NCBI GenBank assembly: GCA_028289345.1
Contig: JANQQL010000008.1
Location: 30,950 to 94,949 of the forward strand
Origin: Planctomycetota bacterium
GTDB lineage: Bacteria; Planctomycetota; B15-G4; SIAN01
Reading direction: 5' to 3'
Length of the DNA: 64,000 bases
Positions within the stretch are counted from its first letter, which is position 1, and every line of letters starts with the position of its first letter. Made by a program: the position numbers and the translations under genes. The notes beneath the pieces are model-generated. The model was not told where the DNA came from and did no database searches. It saw nothing but the letters and a program-made list of their open reading frames with translations. Below are positions 42,723 through 52,400 of the stretch, one piece after another.

Positions 42723-44024
42723 ATGATGACCGAGAACAAAGATCGACCTGTCGCCATCATCGGTGCCGGCCCCATCGGTCTTGCCGCGGCCAGCAATCTT
42801 GTCGAGCGGGGCCTCAAGCCGCTGATCTTCGAAGCAGGCTCCACCGTCGCATCCAGCATGAGAGGTTGGGGTCACGTTCGGCTCTTCACCCCTTGGGCGT
42901 ATCTCATCGACCCACCAAGTCGTCGCCTGCTGGAATCCCACACGGATTGGCAGGCGCCGAACAACGACGACGTCCCGTATGCACGAGAGCTTGTCGAGCA
43001 GTTCTTCGACCCGCTTGCCGGCATCGAGAGCATTGCGGAGAACCTCCATCTCAACCACAAGGTGACCGCCATTGCCAGAGATGGACACGACCGCATGAAG
43101 AACGGTGTGCGCGAAGATTCCCCTTTCCTCATCGTTGCCGACACCCCTGACGGTCCGCGCCGGTACTTCGCGCAGAGCGTCATCGACACGTCCGGTACGT
43201 GGACTACCCCGAATCCGCTCGGAGCTGGCGGCGTGCTCGCTGATGGCGAGGACCAGTTCCAGGACCGCATTCGCTACGGCATGCCGGACATCCTCGACGT
43301 CGAGCGGACTCGTTACGTCGGCAAGCGAGTCCTGGTGGTTGGCTCGGGACACTCCGCCATAGGTTCGGTGCTAAGCCTTGCGGAGCTGGCGGCAAGCGAG
43401 CCAGACACACAAGTTGCTTGGGCCGTTCGGAAGACTGACCCTCGCAAACTCTGGGGCGGTGGAGAGGCTGATGAAATTGCCGAGCGTGGCAAGCTGGGAA
43501 CCATGGTGGCTGAGTCCGTAAACAGTGGCGCAGTGACACTCTTCACCGGGCTTTCCATCAGCGCCGTGCGAGCTCGTGACGACGGTCTCGAAGTGGTCGA
43601 CGTGGAGGGCAATCGCCAATTGGTGGTGGACGAAATCATCGTCGCCGCCGGTGCGCGCCCAGACCTGAGCATGCTCCGCGAGCTGCGACTCGACCTTGAT
43701 GTCGCAACGGAGTCCTCGAGAGCACTCGGCCCGATGATTGACCCGAACTTCCACAGTTGTGGAACAGTCAAACCGCACGGCTTCGAGGAGCTCAAGCATC
43801 CCGAGGACGGATTCTTCATCGCGGGAATGAAGAGCTACGGTCGAGCGCCGACTTTCCTGCTTCGAACAGGATACGAGCAGGTACGTTCCATCGTGGCTCA
43901 CCTCGCCGGTGACGACGAGGCGGCCAAGCGGCTCGAGCTCATCCTTCCCGAAACAGGCGTATGCTCAACCAACCTGGCGTTTGACGAACCCAGCGGCGCA
44001 GTTCCGGCGGGCAGATGCTGCTAG
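42723..44024 (+). CDS. FAD/NAD(P)-binding flavoprotein
   Basis: The protein is 433 aa. ATG 42723 (a second ATG follows at once) has AAGGAG five bases upstream. The FAD motif is 'VAIIGAGPIGLAAASNLVER' near residue 11; the NAD(P) motif is 'RVLVVGSGHSAIGSVLSLAE' near residue 205; 'VDEIIVAAGARPDLSML' is the usual ATG-type motif. It resembles flavin monooxygenase-type proteins annotated in arsenic-resistance islands. 'GWGHVRLFTPW' and 'PTFLLRTGYEQVRSIVA' are conserved-looking blocks. The C-terminus has 'TGVCSTNLAFD' and ends in 'GRCC', echoing the CC endings of the sigma factor and peptide. It precedes a decayed MFS gene and a cysteine-synthase-like gene. The substrate is unknown; oxidation of a thiol, thiolate-metal adduct or metalloid is inferred. 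Confidence 0.78.
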   Translation: MMTENKDRPVAIIGAGPIGLAAASNLVERGLKPLIFEAGSTVASSMRGWGHVRLFTPWAYLIDPPSRRLLESHTDWQAPNNDDVPYARELVEQFFDPLAGIESIAENLHLNHKVTAIARDGHDRMKNGVREDSPFLIVADTPDGPRRYFAQSVIDTSGTWTTPNPLGAGGVLADGEDQFQDRIRYGMPDILDVERTRYVGKRVLVVGSGHSAIGSVLSLAELAASEPDTQVAWAVRKTDPRKLWGGGEADEIAERGKLGTMVAESVNSGAVTLFTGLSISAVRARDDGLEVVDVEGNRQLVVDEIIVAAGARPDLSMLRELRLDLDVATESSRALGPMIDPNFHSCGTVKPHGFEELKHPEDGFFIAGMKSYGRAPTFLLRTGYEQVRSIVAHLAGDDEAAKRLELILPETGVCSTNLAFDEPSGAVPAGRCC

Positions 44025-44036
44025 GTTTGTCCCGCG

Positions 44037-45225
44037 ATGAGTTCTCGGTGCTCACGGCGACGCGGTGCCGGATCGAGCTCATTGCTTGGGGCGCTCACTA
44101 CGACAGCTTCTCGGTCTACATTCCGGTCATGGAGGACCAGCTTGGCGGGTCCCTCGCGTTCTTTCCTGGGATTCTCACTCGCCCCGCTCGTCACAGGCTT
44201 GGCAGCTTCCGTCGTTGGTGACTGGATTGACCAGCGCGGCTCGCGGGGCCGAGGTTGCTTGGTGCGAGCGTGAGAAGCCACGGCATCGCGGCTTGGAGAA
44301 TGACCAACTCGTTTCTGCTGTCCTTCGCCTCTTGGGTCCTCATTGGAACTGGGATGGCGGGAACGCTCTCCGCCTCGGCCTTTGCCACGCTCGTCCATGC
44401 CTATCCGCAACGGAGCCGGCAGCGCATTCTCGTTGTGATTCTCATGGGCGCCCTGGCAGCGACACTTTTCCTGTCCGATCGATGACTCCTGAGAAGAGCC
44501 TGGGCTGGGGCAGTGGCTTTCTTGGGCTGGTCGGAGTGATGGCAGTCGGTGTGACGAGTCTTGCACTGACCGCACGGACCGATGCCTCACGCTCCGAGCG
44601 GATCGCGAAGGCACCAAAGCAGAAGAGGCGTTCACCCCGGAAGCTTTCGTCTCTTGCAAGCGCGCTCATCGTTGCCAACGCTGTGAGTGCCGCGGTGGCG
44701 GCCTACCCAGTCCTTTTCTTAGTCGAGCAAGACCAGTCGCTCCGGACGGCAGCGAGTGTTGCGAAAATGAATGGGCTAGCCAAGATTGGAGAAGAGCTCA
44801 TGCCCCCTCTGGACGCGCGCGCCTCGTCGATGAGTCGAGTGCGTGGCTCGCTTGTCGGGACCGCCTTGTCACTCCTCCGCCCGCCGTTTGGCTGGCAAGG
44901 TGGGCGACACTCTTCATGGTACTGCGGTTCGGAGCAAGCAACGGTGCACGCGCGGTTCTGCGTCCAACCATCCTCGTCCCAATGGATGGGTCACGAGAAT
45001 TCGGAAAGAGTGACGGAGTGCTCCAGCTCTGCAACCACACTGGCCAAGGCGGCTGCACCAGGGGTTCTCGGCGTCGTTCCAAGGGCAGTCGGTTGGAGCT
45101 GGGCATGGGCGGCTCTGACAGTGTCGCTCCTTGGGAGCCGCGGACCGCCCCTCCACGTTCGCCCAAATCGGCAGGTTTCGGTCGAGCCAAAGCTCGTCCC
45201 GCCCAACACATTCAGACAAGAAAGC
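44037..45225 (+). pseudogene. MFS transporter remnant, multiply frameshifted
   Basis: Pieces of one MFS transporter appear in succession in different frames: 'ELIAWGAHYDSFSVYIPVME' (44080-44140), 'LAPLVTGLAASVVGDWID' (to 44235), 'FASWVLIGTGMAGTLSASAF' (to 44395), '[20 protein letters not shown]' (to 44575), '[20 protein letters not shown]' (to 44720), '[17 protein letters not shown]' (to 44970) and '[20 protein letters not shown]' (to 45110). The order is that of one 12-TM protein of about 400 aa. At least five frame changes make it non-functional. Its position between the flavoprotein and the cysteine-synthase-like gene suggests it exported the product of that pathway. Confidence 0.8.
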
Positions 45226-45233
45226 GCCGCCTC

Positions 45234-46322
45234 ATGAATGCGTGGTTGAAGAAGGCTCTCTACCGAATCGAGGCAGACTATCAGCGTTCCTCCGACACAC
45301 ACTTGGTTCGCGTTGGATTCCCTCAGGCGGGAAAGGTCTCCCTGTACCTGAAGGATGAGTCGACCCACCCGACAGGGAGCCTCAAACGCCGACTTGCGCG
45401 CTCTCTCTTCCTCTACGGACTCTGCAATGGGGACATTCGTGATGGTACGACGATTGTCGAATCGTCTTCGGGCAACACTGCCGTCTCAGAAGCATACTTT
45501 GCTCAGCTTCTCGGCCTCCCCTTCATCGCCGTGGTTCCCGCCGGAACGTCCCGGGAAAAAGTGGACAAGATTGGCTTCTACGGCGGCACCTGCCACTTCG
45601 TGGCGGGGAGTCAGATCTACGCCGAGGCCGAACGCCTCGCAAGCGAACTGAATGGTCACTACATGGACCAATTCACCAACGCCGAGAGAGCGACCGACTG
45701 GCGAGGCAACAACAACATCGCCGAGTCGATCTTTCAGCAGATGAAGTACGAACCATCCCCCGTTCCCAGCTGGGTGGTGGTCAGTGCAGGAACTGGCGGA
45801 ACCTCCTCCACCATCGGACGGTTCATTCGCTACAAATCGTACGCCACCCGCTTGTGTGTCGCTGACCCGTCGAACTCGGTCTTCTTCGACCACTACCTCA
45901 CTGGGGACAAGTCACTGAGGACCGATCAAAGCTCAAACATCGAAGGCATTGGACGTCCAAGGGTCGAGCCGTCTTTCAACTGCGCACTCGTCGACAAGAT
46001 GATCAAGGTTCCCGACGCTGCGGCATTTGCAACGTTGCGGTTCCTCGAAGGCATCATTGGCCGCCGTTGCGGTGGCTCCACCGGGACAAACGTCTACGCA
46101 GCACTTCAGGTCATCGCCGAGCTCGCGGAATCGGGAAAGCCCTCGAGCATCGTCTCCATGATCTGCGACGGCGGAGAGCGATACCTGGATACCTACTACA
46201 ACGATGCATGGCTTGCCGAGCAAGGATTCAACCTGCAGCCGTACACCGATCAGCTCACCGCCTTCTACGAGCGAGGGGTTTGGAGCGAACTCTCCGGCGA
46301 AGTGCGAATCTGTGAGAAGTAG
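45234..46322 (+). CDS. PLP-dependent cysteine synthase-like enzyme
   Basis: The protein is 362 aa. ATG 45234 (MNAWLKKAL...) begins after the MFS remnant. The PLP lysine lies in '[19 protein letters not shown]', the substrate loop is '[20 protein letters not shown]', and the glycine-rich phosphate loop is '[18 protein letters not shown]'. These are the features of fold-type II enzymes of the cysteine synthase/cystathionine beta-synthase family. The C-terminus is longer than in CysK ('[17 protein letters not shown]' is near its usual end). In a Cys-rich, sigma-controlled locus it may supply cysteine or make a thiol compound. The reaction with O-acetylserine is expected by family; the real substrate is unproven. 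No good ribosome site precedes it. Confidence 0.85.
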   Translation: MNAWLKKALYRIEADYQRSSDTHLVRVGFPQAGKVSLYLKDESTHPTGSLKRRLARSLFLYGLCNGDIRDGTTIVESSSGNTAVSEAYFAQLLGLPFIAVVPAGTSREKVDKIGFYGGTCHFVAGSQIYAEAERLASELNGHYMDQFTNAERATDWRGNNNIAESIFQQMKYEPSPVPSWVVVSAGTGGTSSTIGRFIRYKSYATRLCVADPSNSVFFDHYLTGDKSLRTDQSSNIEGIGRPRVEPSFNCALVDKMIKVPDAAAFATLRFLEGIIGRRCGGSTGTNVYAALQVIAELAESGKPSSIVSMICDGGERYLDTYYNDAWLAEQGFNLQPYTDQLTAFYERGVWSELSGEVRICEK

Positions 46323-46388
46323 CATGATGGGTTCCATCAACACATCCGTCTGGCGGTGATGCGTGCCGACCCTTGAGTCTCTCCTCCT

Positions 46389-46815
46389 CCGATTGTTGGG
46401 GCCCGAGTACCAATTCATCTTGTTGGGTGGCTTGCAGCGGTCGCTCATGGCGCGTCGCTGATGACTCAAGACATCGACGTTTGTGCGTCGATGTCCGCGC
46501 CACATCTCGACCGACTGGATCGTGCTCTGAGAGGCTTACGGCCGACGCATAGGACGCACCCAGACTGGATGCAGTTGGACATCGAACACGTCAAGAGACT
46601 GAACGTGAAGAATCTCTCCCTTGCCACCGATTTCGGACAGCTTGATTGTCGAGACGCTTTCGTTCCGCGGGCATGATCTGCGGATCCTATCCCTCGACGG
46701 CCTCTTCACCGCGAAGTCCGCTCTCAACCGCCCGCGAGACGAGGAGGCGGTTCTTCAGCTCAAGGGCAATCGCGCACGGAACGCGACGGACGAGCTGTGG
46801 ACGTCGCTTCCGATC
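46389..46815 (+). pseudogene. Nucleotidyltransferase (AbiEii/DUF6036-like) remnant
   Basis: Three frame-shifted pieces make one protein: 'LGPEYQFILLGG' (near 46405), then 'WLAAVAHGASLMTQDIDVCA' with the Gly/Ser and DxD nucleotidyltransferase motif, 'FGQLDCRDAF' near 46640, and 'RGHDLRILSLDGLFTAKSAL' with 'NRPRDEEAVLQLKG' near 46740. Families of this type act as toxins or orphan nucleotidyltransferases. Two or three small indels disrupt it, so it is inactive. Nothing identifiable follows up to 46990. Confidence 0.7.
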
Positions 46816-46990
46816 CTTAGACCAGCTCAAGATCGAGACAATCTGGGACGCCGTGAACTTGCTCTTTCTTAGGCTGAGCTGCTCCTCTCCCGGCAGGCTC
46901 GCATCCTAGGCGGTACCGGCTCTCCAATGGCACGTCAGGTGCACCAAGCGCCGCGATCACGACATTGCGGCACAAGTGAGACGTCTTCCA

Positions 46991-48118
46991 TCAAGAGTCT
47001 TCAGTTAATGACCCTGCTACCCAGTCATGGTCTCCAGACGCTGTCCTGTTCATCCCGCCGCTAACCGTTGCGTGTAGCCCAGATGCAGTATTGCCCTGCC
47101 CTCCACAGACGCACGAGTGAATACTCTGGGCGGTGTTTCCGCTACCACCACCAACCCAGGAGAAGTTCTCTAGAGCTTGGTTGGATTGACCACCGCAGAC
47201 GGTCGAATAATCCTCTACACCGTTGCCTCCAGCTGCATTGAAACGACCGCCAAGTACTGTGGACGCCGCGCCGCTGGCCGCGTTGTTGTTTCCCCCTGCT
47301 ACCGAAGCAGAGCCCCCACTCGCGCTGTTACTCGATCCACCGGCTACCGAAGCATGGCCGCCGCTCGCGGAGTTATCGATGCCTCCAGAAACTGTGGCGT
47401 ATGGTCCACTAGCATGGTTGGATTGCCCTCCGACGACCGAGTCGCCAAAGTCCGAGGTGGTATTGCCCGTTCCACCGCTGATGGCGGAGGTTTGTCCCAA
47501 TGCACGATTGGATCCCCCACCGGAGATAGAGGACTGCACCCCCTCAGCACAATTGTCCAGTCCGCCGGAAACGCACGCCCAAAGTCCCGATGCGGTATTG
47601 CCAGAGCTGGGGTTTGAGCTGCCACCTCCAAGAACCGTGGCGTAGGCTCCGGAGGCTTTGTTGTGCTGGCCACCGACCACGACTGCGCATTGACCGCTGG
47701 CTGTGCTTCCCGCCCCTCCTATGACGGAAGAGTATTCGTTGGAGACATCGTTGGAATGGCCGCCAACAATGCTTGCGTAGCTCGAATAGTTGTTCTCCTT
47801 GCCCAAGACGAGCGAGTGGGAACCTGTACGATCGTTGGAGGATTCGCGCACCTCGTTGTAGCCAATGATGAGGTTACCAAGACAATTCGTGGTTTCAGTG
47901 TCACCAACTCCGTTGACAAGTTGAACGTTGACGCCGCTGATCTGAATCGTCTTGCACGTGCCTCCCATCCCATCATCCACGTGAACAATGCTCATATGGC
48001 TGAGTACCTCTTGCCATTCGTACAAGAACTTCTGATGTCCGGCGATCGAATTGACCAGCAGACTTCCTACTGGAATCCAACCAATAACCAACAGTGTTTC
48101 AAACACCTTCGTCCGCAT
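46991..48118 (-). CDS. Secreted beta-roll repeat protein (YadA-head/hemagglutinin-like)
   Basis: The protein is 375 aa. GGAGGAG eight bases upstream supports ATG 48118. An N-terminal hydrophobic segment (VFETLLVIGWIPVGSLLV) is a signal peptide or anchor. From about residue 100 to the end it is built of some 15 repeats of about 15-16 residues with consensus GGxxNxASGxxAxVxGG, for example 'VVGGQHNKASGAYATVLGG', 'VSGGIDNSASGGHASVAGG' and 'CGGQGNTASGLHATVSGG'. This is the left-handed beta-roll pattern of trimeric autotransporter heads, but there is no stalk and no C-terminal membrane anchor. A secreted or surface-associated adhesive filament is inferred. It stands alone on the minus strand. Confidence 0.75.
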   Translation of the reverse strand: MRTKVFETLLVIGWIPVGSLLVNSIAGHQKFLYEWQEVLSHMSIVHVDDGMGGTCKTIQISGVNVQLVNGVGDTETTNCLGNLIIGYNEVRESSNDRTGSHSLVLGKENNYSSYASIVGGHSNDVSNEYSSVIGGAGSTASGQCAVVVGGQHNKASGAYATVLGGGSSNPSSGNTASGLWACVSGGLDNCAEGVQSSISGGGSNRALGQTSAISGGTGNTTSDFGDSVVGGQSNHASGPYATVSGGIDNSASGGHASVAGGSSNSASGGSASVAGGNNNAASGAASTVLGGRFNAAGGNGVEDYSTVCGGQSNQALENFSWVGGGSGNTAQSIHSCVCGGQGNTASGLHATVSGGMNRTASGDHDWVAGSLTEDS

Positions 48119-48934
48119 TTCACATCTCCTCCAGCTATTCCTTGGCCCATCGGAAATGGCGTCCATCACGTCGACTTAGACGTGGTTGGGGCAGTCTTTT
48201 CCGACCATCCCTGCGACATCGATTTTCGATTCCACGCGGAAATGCTCTGCGACTTAGGGACGAACAGCAGAACGAAGCCTTCTTAGTGTCCCCGTCGCAA
48301 CGATGGCCGACACAATTCAGGGTGAGCGGAAATGGGATCCTGGATGGGGATATGGGCGCCCGCCGTTTTCTCAAAAAAAACGGGAGCGAGATGGATCACG
48401 TTTTCGCCGCGCTTTTGTCAGCTTCGCGCACTCTCCGCCCGACTCGGACCCCCAACTAGCGTGTCTCGACCTATCCAACACATGGGAGATCGCGAGGACA
48501 CCGTACACGCTAGAGCGGTGGCCGCCATCTGCATTCACGTGCGGGACCCGAAACGAGGGCATCCGAGGCAAATGGGCCATGAAGTGTCCAAAAACTGGAT
48601 GCCGCGCGAACCTCGGCCTGGCCTCTCAACGTGGCGTGGGCCCTTCCTGATATCTGAGCAGGAACACTCTAGAAATGTCGTCAATCGATCCCAGCGATTC
48701 GTCCACACCCCGCATCGAAATGCTGCAATGTGCGATGACAGAGTCGAGAATGCCGTACCCAAAGGCTCAAGCCGTGTCCTGTCCGCAGCAAATGGCCAGG
48801 AATGGAAGAGAAAGCCCGGACCGAGTTCTCTGAGACTTCAGACAACTTCGAAATTACATACCCCCTTCGCTCACGCTGTCTCCGCTCAGTAGTCATGAAC
48901 AGTGCCCAGAATCCTCTTGCGGATCCACAGGCCG
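48119..48934. other. About 800 bp intergenic between divergent genes
   Basis: It separates the beta-roll protein gene from the sigma-kinase pair. A plus-strand frame at 48332-48892 lacks motifs and a ribosome site. It contains an A-run (near 48375) but no repeat or hairpin that I can support. Confidence 0.4.
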
Positions 48935-49486
48935 ATGACGGAACAACCCCCTTCTCGTCGAGAACCAGATGGAATCGATCGCTTTCTCGTCTCGCTCTAT
49001 CAGGAGCTTCACACCCTCGTGGGCAGCAAAATGCGTGGGTATCGATCCACTCTCCGGCCCACCGAGGTCCTCAATGAAGCGTGCCTCCGCCTGCTCCAAC
49101 ACAAGGGAAGCTGGAAGGACACGGGCCACGTTCGAGCGTTGGCTGCACTCAACATTCAGGAAGTGTTGGTGGATCACGTTCGATCACGCAATGCCAGAAA
49201 GCGCGGCGGAGATCTCTGCCGAGTCCCTCTGGCCGAAGGACATGCTCTCGCGCGCAACGCGCCCATTGATACTCTCGACCTTGACGATGCATTGAAAAGG
49301 CTTGCCGAGAAGAGACCGAAGCAATGCGAGGTTGTGGTACTTCGATACTTCCGCGGCCTCTCTTTCAATGAAATCGCGAGGGTAATGAACAGCAAGCCCG
49401 ACACTGCAAAGAAGTATTGGGGGTTTGCCCGCGCTTGGCTCAAGCGCGAACTTCTCAAAGATCGGAACACAGATCATGTCCACTGA
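48935..49486 (+). CDS. ECF sigma factor, TIGR02999-like
   Basis: The protein is 183 aa. Region 2 is 'LYQELHTLVGSKMRGYRSTL' then 'RPTEVLNEACLRLLQHKGSW', and 'ALAALNIQEVLVDHVRSRNA', the signature of the planctomycete/acidobacterial ECF subfamily (TIGR02999). Region 4 is 'KQCEVVVLRYFRGLSFNEIA' and 'KPDTAKKYWGFARAWLKREL'. ATG 48935 is preferred over GTG 48902, though neither has a strong ribosome site. Its 3' end overlaps the kinase start by 11 bases. Sigma factors of this group are usually controlled by the kinase encoded next to them through phosphorylation rather than by an anti-sigma; that is the likely arrangement here. Confidence 0.88.
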   Translation: MTEQPPSRREPDGIDRFLVSLYQELHTLVGSKMRGYRSTLRPTEVLNEACLRLLQHKGSWKDTGHVRALAALNIQEVLVDHVRSRNARKRGGDLCRVPLAEGHALARNAPIDTLDLDDALKRLAEKRPKQCEVVVLRYFRGLSFNEIARVMNSKPDTAKKYWGFARAWLKRELLKDRNTDHVH

Positions 49487-52400
49487 GGATGATCGTGAGC
49501 TGGAATTGTTTCTGAAGGCCAGAGAAATCCACGACGCCGAAGAGCAGGCTCGATTTCTGGACAAGGAGTGCGCCGGAGACCCGGATCTTCGATCCGAAGT
49601 TGATTCTCTGCTCGCGCAAGATACCTCTGATGACGTCCTTGATCACGACAGCATTGCGCTCAGTCGCCATTTCCCCGCGCCACCTTTTCCCAAGGAGATC
49701 GGCCCATTCAAGATCCTGCGCGTCCTTGGTGAAGGCGGTATGGGCATTGTCTACGAAGCCGAACAATCTCACCCTCTTCGTCGCGTTGCTCTGAAGGTCA
49801 TTCGCCCAGAAGCCATCTCCCGGTCAGCACGCCAACGATTCGAGCGTGAAACCAAATTGCTGGGACGGCTGAAGCACCCAGGAATTGCCCAGATTTTCGA
49901 CGCTGGAGAAGCTAGTGCCGACGGCACGACTTGCCCCTATTTTGCGATGGAGTTGATTGAGGGACTGCCACTCGTTGAGTACGTCCAACGCGGGGCTCTT
50001 GCACTCGAACAGAAACTCGAACTTACTTGCGACATCTGCCGCGCGATCCATCATGCGCATCAGAAGGGCGTGATCCACCGAGATCTGAAACCAAACAACA
50101 TCCTTGTCGATGAAAACGGCCAGCCGAAAATACTTGATTTCGGAATTGGCAAATCAACGGATCACAACGACTGGGAGACTAGTTACGAGACCTCGTTTGG
50201 CCGCGTTATCGGAACGTTGGCGTACATGAGCCCGGAGCAAGCTTCAGGGATCTCCGATGAAATAGACGTCCTCACAGATGTCTATTCTATCGGTGTGATT
50301 CTCTATCAACTCTTGTCCGGAACGCTTCCACACTCTCTGGAATCGAAGGTGTTTCATGAGGCGGTGCGGACCATTTGTGAGGACGACCCAACACCCCTGA
50401 GCCGATCTAGTCGGATGTTGCGTGGGGACCTGGAGGTAGTTGTCTCGAAGGCACTGGCCAAGGACAAGGCTCTACGATACCAGTCGATCGATGCCCTTGT
50501 CGAAGACATCCAGCGATATCTGAGTTTGGAACCAGTGCACGCTCGTGCTCCGAACCAGCTGTATCGACTACGTAAGCTCGTGCTGAGACACAAGAAAGCC
50601 ACGATGGCCGGGCTTGCTGTAATCGTATCCGTAGCCGCGAGCCTTGGAGGAATATCATTCTATGCTGGGCAGGTCGTAGCAAGAGAGGAGCTCGCTCGAC
50701 GCAACCGGTACGTCGCAAGCATGAATTCCGCGACTGGGTCTGTCGCGGCTGGCAATCATTCACTAGCTCGCGCACAGCTTGGGAGCACCGCTGAAGAGCT
50801 CAGAGGCTGGTATTGGGATCACCTCAGACTGACTTGTGATCAATCCACGAAACTAGTGCGAATACCGGCGAAGTCAGTGAGCGTAACTAGGGACAACCGG
50901 CACCTGATCGCGGTGCTCCCCAATGGGAAAATGCAGCTTATCGACGCCTCAACTTTCCTTACCTCTGAGGGATCGACAACATTTGGTTCGGGAGCAATCT
51001 GCGCCGTCACTAGTCCCCATGCAGACCAGGTCATTTCAGGGCACGTGGACGGGGGACTTCGGATATGGAACACAAGCGATCTTAGAATGATATCTCGGCT
51101 GGGAAATCAACAATCACATGTTCATTCGTTGGTGCACAACCCAAAATCGACCCAAGTCGCGGCGAGTTTCTGCAATGGATTTGTCGAGGTTTGGGACATC
51201 ACGCCAGCGAAACGCGTCTTCTCATATCGTAGTCAATCAGGACGCGCAGCTAAGGCTATTGCGATATCTCCAGACGGCATGGAGATCGCTAGCGCACATG
51301 ATAGGGCCCTGAGAATTTGGGAAATCGCGACGGGCGAACTGGTCTTCGAAAGACGAGCTGACAGCGTAAACTCATCAGGCCTGGAATTCTCCGCGAGTGG
51401 CCGGAAGCTTGTCTACGCGAGTTGTAACGGACTCGGGGCCTGGAATCGAGATCGCAAAGACTGGGAGCGATGGAAGTCGTGGACCGGCTGGATCACCTGT
51501 CTGTTCCGGTCGAGCGACAACGGAACGCTGTTTTCTGGATCGGAGGACAACGAGATTCGTGTTTGGGATCCAGATAGTGGAAGCGTCAAGCAAGTCCTTC
51601 ATGGACATGACCAACCTGTCAGTTCCATCGCTTCGGGCCACAACGGCGCGCTAGTCTTCTCGGCAGCACAAGATGGGATTCGGGCATGGAATCCCCGACT
51701 CAAAGGAGCAATCTCGATTGTTCCGCCTTCCTTTCCCGTGACGAGTGTTTGTTTCACACGTGATCACTCCAAGATCGTCTCAGCTCAAGCCGGTGACATT
51801 GTCGTACATTGTTCCCGGACTGGAAGAGTGTTGTCCAAAATGGCGGGGCACGATGGGCAGATTGATCATCTCGTCATCACCGCAGGAGATCGCGAAGTCG
51901 TTTCCGCCAGCCGTCGTGGGACAATCCGCACCTGGGACCTTGGCACCGAGACCTCTCAATTGATGTCGGTCGGCCACGATGGTCCCGTCACTTCCCTAGC
52001 CATTTGCCCCAACGGCGAACAGATTGTGTCCGCGGATGCGAGTGGAATGGTCATCGCTTGGAACAGTAGGACAGGGAAGGTCGCACAAAAATGGACACCA
52101 GTGCCTGACGATCCCTCAACGAGCGGATTAGGTCCGCAGGTGGCGATCGCGGCGGACGCCCGCCATGTAGTCGTCGCATTTCGCAACATCGTCCAAGTTT
52201 GGGACCTTGCACGCATGGCTCCGGCTTTCTCGACCTCGGCTCCCCCCACGCAATCGGCCCTAGCTGTCACCGCGAGCCCCGATCTAGACTTGATCGCCGT
52301 TGGCTACAGTAGCGGTGTGATTCGCGTTTGGGGCATTGGAGAAAAGCAGCCGCGACACGAGTTGCCATTCCATCGAACCCCCGTGGGTGATCTCCTCATC

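Noticed and set aside
48332..48892. 186-codon frame upstream of the ECF sigma gene
   Set aside because: No motif, no ribosome site, irregular composition; treated as intergenic.
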